The position numbers and the translations under genes are program-made. 64,000 bases of DNA from RH-AL1 sp965249685 (GTDB lineage Bacteria; Pseudomonadota; Alphaproteobacteria; Rhizobiales; Beijerinckiaceae): NCBI GenBank assembly GCA_965249685.1, contig CBDFMN010000003.1, positions 1,550,001 to 1,614,000 of the forward strand. Reading direction: 5' to 3'. Below are positions 27,123-33,371 of the stretch, one piece after another (within the stretch, counting starts at the first letter, position 1; every line of letters begins with the position of its first letter). Below the pieces are notes generated by a model. The model saw nothing but the letters and a program-made list of their open reading frames with translations. It was not told the origin of the DNA and ran no database searches.

Positions 27123-27518
27123 TTACGCTTTAGCGATGCCATCCATCGCCGCAAGAAGGTTTGTGAGCGCCTGCTTGCAGGAGGCTTGGTCGGGCGACGA
27201 CCGTCGCAGGGCCTCCAAGGTTCGATCAATAGCTTTGTCGATCACGTGCCAGTCTGAGGCTGCGCGCGGCTTCAAGGAAGGCTCGGCCTCGTCCCATGAC
27301 GTCTCCAAGTCCTTGACCCGGATTTTGGCGGCGGGGAGATCGCCTTTGTCGACCAGAGCGGCGACTTCTGTGGCGATCGTCCTGAAAGGCGAGAGGTCGC
27401 CGAGCGTGGACGGCGTGGCGGCAATCGCCTGCGGGGTGGGCGCCGCCGCGGCATCGATGCCGCCACCACAGGTTGCCACCACAGCGAGAGCTGAGAAAAG
27501 TATCGCGATACGCTTCAT
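27123..27518 (-). CDS. Small secreted helical protein of unknown function
   Basis: 131 aa with a signal peptide (about residues 1-25); the VATC near residue 17 is a poor lipobox because Thr precedes the Cys. The mature part is predicted helical, with two notable segments: GDLPAAKIRVKDLETSWDEA and KPRAASDWHVIDKAIDRTL. It contains one further cysteine near the C-terminus. I do not recognise a characterised family. It lies between the two-component operon and the second COG4705 gene, on the same strand, so it may be a periplasmic partner of those membrane proteins. Confidence 0.7.
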   Translation of the reverse strand: MKRIAILFSALAVVATCGGGIDAAAAPTPQAIAATPSTLGDLSPFRTIATEVAALVDKGDLPAAKIRVKDLETSWDEAEPSLKPRAASDWHVIDKAIDRTLEALRRSSPDQASCKQALTNLLAAMDGIAKA

Positions 27519-27582
27519 TGTAATCTTCCTCGTTGCGAAATCTATAGGGATGCCGCGCCTCGCGTCGGCGTGAATGGCGTGC

Positions 27583-28383
27583 TCACACGACCGGCTTGGG
27601 TCCGGTGTCCGGTCTGCTCATGACGGCAACCAGGATGGCGATGCAGCCGAAGAACGCGAGGCTGGTCCGGATCGTACCGAGGCCAAGGCCACCATAGGCT
27701 TGCGCCTGCGATAGCAGATCACCGAGGCTGGCGCCGAAAGGCCGCGTCAGGATATAGGCCGCCCAGAAAGTCAGCACCGCATTCGCACCAAGACGACAGG
27801 CGAGAGCCGCGATGGCGATGAGCGATCCGAAGACCAGAACGCCGATCCGAAATCCGAGGCCGAGCGCTTCTGTTGCAAGGTCGCCGGCAGCAGTGCCAAG
27901 CGCAAAGGTGAAGAGGATCGCCAGCCAATAGAACCATTCCCGCCGTGCGGTGGTGATGGTGTGAATGGATAGTGTCCGCTCGCTCGCGAACCAGGTCGCG
28001 AAGATGGCGGCAAGTATCAGGGTGAAGGCGATCGTGCTCGTCGCGAGGCTGACCCCCAGATTGTCCGTCAGGGCATCGGTGATCTGCGTGCCGACCACGC
28101 TCACGAGGACGACCGTCAGCCAATAGATCCAGGGCACGTAGGCCCGCGAGCGGAGTTGAACAGCGAAAGCAACTCCGAGCGCCAGGGTCATGGCGCCCGC
28201 GGTGGCCGCACGACCAAGGCCGGCGTGAACGGCAAGGAAGTCAGCGGCGGTTTCGCCGACCGTCGTCGCCAGGACTTTGACCAACCAGAATAGAAGGACC
28301 GGCTCCGGGACTTTGTTGCGTGCGCCGATATCCGCGTCGGGAGCATCGATGGTCCTGGCAGTCGTGACGGAAACGGTTCCCAC
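27583..28383 (-). CDS. COG4705-type multipass membrane protein, copy 2
   Basis: 266-aa paralogue of the gene at 24062-24835, with the same four-fold pattern: LATTVGETAAD (about 38-48), VSVVGTQITD (about 94-103), TFALGTAAGD (about 159-168) and TRPFGASLGD (about 213-222). It differs by a 25-residue hydrophilic N-terminus. GTG 28383 has AGGAG 9 nt upstream. It is separated from the small secreted protein gene downstream by 64 nt, so the two are probably co-transcribed. Two divergent paralogues around one two-component system suggest different substrates or a heteromeric complex. Confidence 0.82.
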   Translation of the reverse strand: MGTVSVTTARTIDAPDADIGARNKVPEPVLLFWLVKVLATTVGETAADFLAVHAGLGRAATAGAMTLALGVAFAVQLRSRAYVPWIYWLTVVLVSVVGTQITDALTDNLGVSLATSTIAFTLILAAIFATWFASERTLSIHTITTARREWFYWLAILFTFALGTAAGDLATEALGLGFRIGVLVFGSLIAIAALACRLGANAVLTFWAAYILTRPFGASLGDLLSQAQAYGGLGLGTIRTSLAFFGCIAILVAVMSRPDTGPKPVV

Positions 28384-28651
28384 GGTCGGCGCTCCTGGCT
28401 ACTGGCACGAGAGACCATGCAACAGGAAGGATTGGTCGGACGTGGCGCCGAGATTGGGAAACATCAATGATAAGAAAAGATCAACGCGGAGACCGCGTGA
28501 CGATTTCAATCACAGCCGTGCTTACGCGAAGCTCAGCTCCACCTGTTACCTGCCACGCGAACCCGCCCCGCCGAAGCAGCGAAGCGGACGTTTGAAATAA
28601 ATCGAAACCGGAGCACCGCGGCACGCCGCTGGTACGTCCGGCTGGCCAACC

Positions 28652-28900
28652 CTACTTTCCACCGGCACCGGGGACGGCGGACGGTCCGGTCCCGGTCGGA
28701 ACGACCGCGCCGCCCGGCGTCGTCGCCACGGTCGGCGACTGCGTTGCCGGAAGGCTGGTGTCCTGCCCTTTCGTCACGTCGATCGGCGGCTCGAGCGCCC
28801 TGACGCTCGTATCGGGCGGAGTTTTATTTTGCGCTAGCACGGGCTGGGCACTCGCTGTCAAAAGAGCAGCTACGCCGACAAGAAGGAGGAAACGAGACAT
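28652..28900 (-). CDS. Small secreted proline/threonine-rich protein
   Basis: 82 aa. A signal peptide (about residues 1-23, ending PVLAQ) precedes a low-complexity, Pro/Thr/Gly-rich mature part. The start of the mature chain, QNKTPPDTSVRALEPPIDVT, matches the start of another small secreted protein at 52464-52718 (QNLTRPNSDIRAQEAPNDVT). AAAGGA lies about 7 nt before ATG 28900, which decides the start over an upstream in-frame codon. No known domain; extracellular or periplasmic by its signal. Confidence 0.7.
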   Translation of the reverse strand: MSRFLLLVGVAALLTASAQPVLAQNKTPPDTSVRALEPPIDVTKGQDTSLPATQSPTVATTPGGAVVPTGTGPSAVPGAGGK

Positions 28901-29214
28901 GATTTTTCCTTTCAAAAGTATGTGATCTGAGAACCAGTAGGGGCTGCGAAGGTTCAAACGACGCCGATATTAAGGTTGCCGACCCCCCCAGTTTTGAAGG
29001 TGCCTAGCGCTTATAGCGGTAAGGATTTAGCTATGCCGCTCCAACGTGAAGAACGATGAGCAGTGACAGTTTGGCGAGACGGTCAAGTTTCGTATCTGCG
29101 TCCGACATCCGCGAAGCTTCAACGGACGATACGACAAAACCGCCAAACAAGGGAGTAGCCCTGCTTGGCGGCGGTCGAGCCGGAGACAAGTCTTCGGTCG
29201 GCGCTTGGTGGCGA
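28901..29214. other. Intergenic region upstream of the small secreted protein gene
   Basis: 314 nt between the small secreted protein (promoter side) and the end of the outer-membrane barrel gene, both on the minus strand. Its base composition is lower in GC than its neighbours. It should carry the promoter of the small gene and a terminator for the barrel gene, but I saw no perfect hairpin with a U-run. A reading frame running into the barrel gene on the minus strand shows no plausible protein. Confidence 0.45.
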
Positions 29215-30240
29215 CTACTGAAGGTGAATGTCGATGCCAGTGAAGATCTGGTTTTCGTAGGAGCCCGGCGTATAGCCGGGACGGCCGTAATGATACTCGT
29301 TGCCGAACTTGTCGAGCCACAGCTTGTAGCCGACGAACAGGTCGACGAGTTTTGGACGACCGAAGTACGAGCTGGCGTCGAGCGTTAGCCGATTTTCCGT
29401 CAGGAACTCCGTCCGGGTCTTATTGCCGAAGCCGTCCAGACCCTTGGGCAAAATGATGTTCGCGAATCCGTTAAGCGTTAGCGGTAGACCCGTGAACTTC
29501 AGGGGCTGCAGATACACCATTTCGAATTCCGCGGCGGGGCGGAAGCTCACGTCGCCCGTGGCGGCGTTGTAGTCGGAGTTGCTGGGCAACCCGAAAATCG
29601 GTCCCGCCAGACCATTGTGGTTCCACTCTTTTGAGAAGTGCGCGGAGAACGTCAGGAGGCCCGGCACGTCGAACGAAATCTGCGGACCGATTACGAAGAG
29701 GGTCTTCTGGGGAGCAAAAGCAGTGTTCTGCGACTCGACGTCGACGCCATATTCCAGGGAGACGTCCTTGATGAAGCCGAAGTTGAACGCCTTCGAGTTG
29801 GTTACGGCGTTGCCGCTGAGGGTCCCGCGATAGATGAAGTACAGCTCGCGCGAACCCGATTGGCTACCCACTGTGAGGCCAGGCGCGGTCGGATCGGCGT
29901 TCGTCGACGTCAGAACGTCGGCGCTGATGAAGTTGGTGCCGTACTTGAACGCATCGACGTGCGTGATGTTGGCGATTTCCTTCGGGAACTTGTTGGCGAT
30001 GCCGGGGTCGGTCCCGCGGAACTCGTGCCGATACTCGAGGATGGTGTCCGAGAACAAGAAGAACGGGCTGGCGACGGGCGCCGGAGCGATCGGCGTTATT
30101 CTCGCCAGATCAGCGGCCTTCGCCGCCGTCTGCAGCGAAGCGGTCGAGACGCCTGCGAACAACATGGCGCTCACGATGCGCGCCAGCTTCCCCTTCGCCG
30201 ACGCGACGCCGTCGAAACCCGTCCAAGATGTAAACTTCAC
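29215..30240 (-). CDS. Outer-membrane beta-barrel, Tsx/OmpK-like (nucleoside channel class)
   Basis: 341 aa with a long N-terminal leader and signal region (about 1-43, ending AAKAA). The mature chain has alternating aromatic/polar strands and ends in a strand, FTGIDIHLQ. The segment FLFSDTILEYRHEF, followed by THVDAFKYGTNFISADVL, ELYFIYRGTLS and SKEWNHNG, resembles Tsx/OmpK-type nucleoside-specific channel proteins. The family call is by pattern and moderately sure; a generic porin is the alternative. It is divergent from the nucleoside deaminase gene, with 308 nt between them. A nucleoside channel would suit the purine and pyrimidine genes to the right. Confidence 0.6.
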   Translation of the reverse strand: MKFTSWTGFDGVASAKGKLARIVSAMLFAGVSTASLQTAAKAADLARITPIAPAPVASPFFLFSDTILEYRHEFRGTDPGIANKFPKEIANITHVDAFKYGTNFISADVLTSTNADPTAPGLTVGSQSGSRELYFIYRGTLSGNAVTNSKAFNFGFIKDVSLEYGVDVESQNTAFAPQKTLFVIGPQISFDVPGLLTFSAHFSKEWNHNGLAGPIFGLPSNSDYNAATGDVSFRPAAEFEMVYLQPLKFTGLPLTLNGFANIILPKGLDGFGNKTRTEFLTENRLTLDASSYFGRPKLVDLFVGYKLWLDKFGNEYHYGRPGYTPGSYENQIFTGIDIHLQ

Positions 30241-30548
30241 TGGAGCCCCCGCTCGATGTGTTTCCTGTTCTTCGACTTTAAGGATAAACGAGGGGCTGCA
30301 TAGCTTAAAACGGAAACAATTCGGTCACAAAGTAGGCAAAACTCGGATTTTGCCTGTTTTAGACGAGTCTTTCACAGCAACAGTAGCAATCGACATGGTA
30401 GTGTGACATTTATATTCATGACTTACAGGCTGCGCGATCGCGGCACACGGCTTAGACGCGACGTTTGCCGGAGCGGCTTTGCTGCGGATATGGATTGATC
30501 CAGTCTTGGTCGCAAAAACCGCGATTGCGTCAGCAGAGGAGTACAACC
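30241..30548. promoter_or_regulatory. Divergent promoter region, barrel gene / nucleoside deaminase
   Basis: 308 nt between divergent starts, clearly AT-richer than its neighbours (especially about 30285-30425), as expected for a promoter region with two outward promoters. It contains the inverted repeat described separately at 30334-30355. AGAGGAG ends 7 nt before TTG 30549, which fixes the deaminase start. Confidence 0.6.
30334..30355. promoter_or_regulatory. Inverted repeat, candidate operator
   Basis: AGGCAAAA and TTTTGCCT form perfect 8-bp arms around a 6-nt spacer (CTCGGA), in the middle of a divergent promoter region. GTTTT follows on the plus strand, so it could also act as a small terminator or attenuator hairpin. 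Confidence 0.45.
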
Positions 30549-31034
30549 TTGCCTGTTCTTGACGACGCCGCCTTCCTGCGCCGCGCCTTCGCTGTCGCCG
30601 AACAGGCGAGGCTGAACGGAGATCATCCCTTCGGCGCAATCCTCGTTGGGCCGGATGCAGCAGTGCTGCTGGAACAGGGCAACGGGTTCTCAACTCATGG
30701 CGGTGACCGCACGGCCCATGCCGAGCGCCTCCTCGCCTCAAGATCGAAGGCTTTCGAGCCCGCTCTGCTCGCGCGCTGCACCGCTTACATGTCGGCGGAA
30801 CCTTGCGCGATGTGCGCCGGGGCGATCTACTGGGCCGGCATCGGGCGCGTCGTCTACGGCCAGAGCGAGAAGGACCTCAAAGCGGTCACCGGAGACCATC
30901 CGGACAACCCTACCCTCGATCTGCCGTGCCGCGTCGTCTTCGCGGCGGGACAACGGCCCATGGACGTGGTCGGTCCCATGCTCGAGGAGGAGGCGGCGGC
31001 CCTGCAGTCCGCGTTCTGGCGCGACCGCCGCTAG
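30549..31034 (+). CDS. Nucleoside/guanine deaminase (CMP/dCMP deaminase fold)
   Basis: Zinc hydrolase of 161 aa. The zinc site is intact: H57-A-E59 in RTAHAERL and the PCAMC pair C86/C89. FGAILVGPD and GRVVYGQSEKDL are typical of the TadA/GuaD branch. TTG 30549 is chosen for its strong AGAGGAG site. Guanine deaminase is the likeliest activity, because it neighbours 8-oxoguanine deaminase and a xanthine-dehydrogenase-type enzyme; tRNA adenosine deaminase is less likely given this context. It ends directly against the convergent 8-oxoguanine deaminase gene with no gap. Confidence 0.8.
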   Translation: MPVLDDAAFLRRAFAVAEQARLNGDHPFGAILVGPDAAVLLEQGNGFSTHGGDRTAHAERLLASRSKAFEPALLARCTAYMSAEPCAMCAGAIYWAGIGRVVYGQSEKDLKAVTGDHPDNPTLDLPCRVVFAAGQRPMDVVGPMLEEEAAALQSAFWRDRR

Positions 31035-32378
31035 TCACCGGAAGCGCGCGGCCGCGCGGCCATGGTCCGCCAGGAGCGCCCGCATATCCAGACCAATGAC
31101 CTGGCCCTCGGCAACGCGCCAGGTGCCGCCCACCATCACGCGGTCCGCGCGGTGCGCACCGCAGAGGACGAGCGCCGCGAGCGGGTCGTGGTTGCCGGAG
31201 AATCGGGGCTCGTCGAGGGCGAAGAGGGCGAGGTCGGCCTGGTATCCCGGCGCAATCACGCCGATGTCGTCGCGCCCCAGGCAGCGGGCGGAACCCTGCG
31301 TCGCCCAGCGCAGAACGTCGCGATGGGAGACCGCCGCCGCTCCATATTTCAAGCGGCCGATCATCAAGGCGTGACGCACGGCTTCCATCATGTTGGAGGC
31401 GTCGTTGGAGGCGGACCCGTCGACGCCGAGGCCGACGGGGCTGCCCGCCGCCTCGAGGTCTCGTGTCGCACAGATGCCGGAGGCCAACACCATGTTGGAC
31501 GTCGCGCAATGGCAGACGCCGACGCCGTGCCGGCCGAGGCGACCGATCTCGTCAGCTCCGAAATGGATGCCGTGGGCGAGCCACGTGCGCCGATGCAGCC
31601 AGCCGGTGTCTTCCAGCAAGTCGACCGGGCGGCACTGGTAGACCTCTCGGCAGTAGCGGTCCTCGTCCTCCGTTTCGCCGAGGTGGGTATGCAACGGGGC
31701 GTCGAAGCGCGCCGCCAGCGCCGCCGTCTCCCGCATGAGCCGGGGCGTCACGCTGAAGGGCGAGCAGGGTGCCAGCCCGATCTGGATGCGACTGCCGGCA
31801 CCGGCGTCGTGGTAGCGGACGAGCACGCGCTCGCTGTCCAGCAGGATGGTCTCTTCGTCCTGGACGACGCCGTCGGGTGGCAGGCCGCCGTCCTTCTTCG
31901 AGCGGTTCATCGAGCCGCGCGTCACCGTCATCCGCAGGCCGAGCGCCAGCGCCTCCTCCACCTCGATGTCGATCGCCTGGTCGAGCCCGGCGGGGAAGAG
32001 GTAATGGTGGTCGGCCGCCGTCGTGCAGCCCGACAGGAGGAGTTCGGCGAGGGCGAGCCGCACGGCCACGCGGAAGCCATCGGGGGTCAGGCGAGCCCAG
32101 ATCGGGTAGAGCGCCGTCAGCCAGCCGAACAATTCCTTGTCCAAAGCATCCGGGTGCGTGCGCGTCAGTGTCTGGTAAAAATGATGGTGGGCGTTGACCA
32201 GTCCCGGCAGGACGACGTGACGGCTGGCGTCGAACGTCGCCTGGCACGGGTCGCGGGGGTGCCCTCCCCCTGGCACGCATTCCACGATGCGCCCACCGGC
32301 AACCACGATCCCGCCAGCGGCACCCTCCGCGAAGATCGCGAGCGGGTTGCGGATCCAAAGCCGCTCCTCACCTGTCAT
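31035..32378 (-). CDS. 8-oxoguanine deaminase
   Basis: Amidohydrolase-superfamily enzyme of 447 aa that converts 8-oxoguanine to urate and ammonia in the cytoplasm. The metal site includes VNAHHHFYQ (H64-H66 region; the extra HFYQTL pattern is typical of this group), HTHLGE with the catalytic glutamate, LAHGIHF and the late VGLGVDGSASND aspartate. The length and the LFGWLTALYPIWARL segment agree with characterised 8-oxoguanine deaminases, as opposed to atrazine/SAH deaminases. It is divergent from the xanthine-dehydrogenase genes and would feed the same product pool. Confidence 0.85.
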   Translation of the reverse strand: MTGEERLWIRNPLAIFAEGAAGGIVVAGGRIVECVPGGGHPRDPCQATFDASRHVVLPGLVNAHHHFYQTLTRTHPDALDKELFGWLTALYPIWARLTPDGFRVAVRLALAELLLSGCTTAADHHYLFPAGLDQAIDIEVEEALALGLRMTVTRGSMNRSKKDGGLPPDGVVQDEETILLDSERVLVRYHDAGAGSRIQIGLAPCSPFSVTPRLMRETAALAARFDAPLHTHLGETEDEDRYCREVYQCRPVDLLEDTGWLHRRTWLAHGIHFGADEIGRLGRHGVGVCHCATSNMVLASGICATRDLEAAGSPVGLGVDGSASNDASNMMEAVRHALMIGRLKYGAAAVSHRDVLRWATQGSARCLGRDDIGVIAPGYQADLALFALDEPRFSGNHDPLAALVLCGAHRADRVMVGGTWRVAEGQVIGLDMRALLADHGRAAARFR

Positions 32379-32463
32379 GCTCGTCCTCCCGAGGCGGTCA
32401 ACCTTTCCTCCGTCGAGGAGCTTGCCCCAGGCTGGCCAAACTTAACGCGCGCTGTCCGCGGAT

Positions 32464-32513
32464 CGAGCAAGATGATGCCTGTCGCGATCCGCCGATGGCC
32501 TTGATCTTGCTCG
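32464..32513. promoter_or_regulatory. Spaced inverted repeat in the purine-gene divergent promoter
   Basis: CGAGCAAGAT (32464-32473) and ATCTTGCTCG (32504-32513) are perfect 10-bp complementary arms separated by 30 bp. They lie between the divergent 8-oxoguanine deaminase and xanthine-dehydrogenase-type genes. A regulator dimer or tetramer bridging the two promoters is plausible; a hairpin in the leader of the right-hand gene is the alternative. Confidence 0.45.
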
Positions 32514-32543
32514 CACACGGGACCGCACGGAGAGACAACGTCC

Positions 32544-33371
32544 TTGGATCTGAATACGATCTCTAAAATGGCGTCGCCGAGGCACCGCGAAGACATAGGG
32601 CCGTGGCACCTGGGGTCCGCCTGGCTCGCAGGGGGCACATGGCTGTTCTCCGAACCGCAACCCCACCTCTGCGATTTGATCGACCTGAGCGGCATGGGCT
32701 GGGCGCCGCTCGAGCTCGACGAGCACGGGCTTCGCGTCGCGGCGACCTGCACGCTCGCAGAGTTCAACGCCTTCTCTCCTCCGCCGGCATGTCGGGCGCT
32801 CGGGCTCGTTTCCGCCTGCTACCAAGCCCTGCAGGGCTCCTTCAAGGTGTGGAACACCGCGACCGTCGGCGGCAACATCTGCCTGGCCCTGCCCGCGGCC
32901 TCCATGGTGGCGCTCACCGTGGCGCTCGAAGGCAGCGCGGAGATCTGGAGGCCGGACGGCGGCGAGCGCCGCCTGCCCATGATCGATTTCGTCGAGGGAC
33001 CGCAGCGCACCGCTCTGGTCCCGGGCGAGGTACTCAGGGCCGTGCATCTGCCGATGCAGGCGCTGCGCCGCCTGGCGACGCACCGCAAGGTCTCGCGCGT
33101 ACCGCTCGGCCGCTCGGCGGCGCTGCTGATCGGCACCTGGGGCGGCGAGAATGGCTTCGCGCTGACGATCACGGCGTCCGTCGGCCGGCCCATGCGGCTC
33201 GCCTTTCCGCGCGCGCCGACGCGCGAGGCCCTGGCCGCCGCCATCGACGCAGCCATCCCGTTCGACCTCTACCAGGCGGACGTGCACGGGCGACCGGCTT
33301 GGCGACGGCACCTCACCTATAGGCTCGCGGAAGAGATCCGCGCCGAACTCTGCCAGCAGGATCCGCCATGA
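32544..33371 (+). CDS. Xanthine-dehydrogenase-type FAD subunit
   Basis: 275-aa flavin subunit of a molybdenum hydroxylase (CoxM/XdhB class). It has SAWLAGGTWLFSE in place of the usual AGGTDL segment, and the second FAD contact KVWNTATVGGNICLALPAA. TTG 32544 follows GGAGAG by about 8 nt. The stop overlaps the start of the large subunit as ATGA. It passes electrons from the FeS clusters to NAD+ or another acceptor. The GGTW variation suggests a divergent subgroup. Confidence 0.82.
   Translation: MDLNTISKMASPRHREDIGPWHLGSAWLAGGTWLFSEPQPHLCDLIDLSGMGWAPLELDEHGLRVAATCTLAEFNAFSPPPACRALGLVSACYQALQGSFKVWNTATVGGNICLALPAASMVALTVALEGSAEIWRPDGGERRLPMIDFVEGPQRTALVPGEVLRAVHLPMQALRRLATHRKVSRVPLGRSAALLIGTWGGENGFALTITASVGRPMRLAFPRAPTREALAAAIDAAIPFDLYQADVHGRPAWRRHLTYRLAEEIRAELCQQDPP

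Noticed and set aside
29027..29320. Possible small minus-strand gene overlapping the end of the barrel gene.
   Set aside because: No signal peptide, ribosome site or recognisable composition, and it overlaps the barrel gene in another frame.
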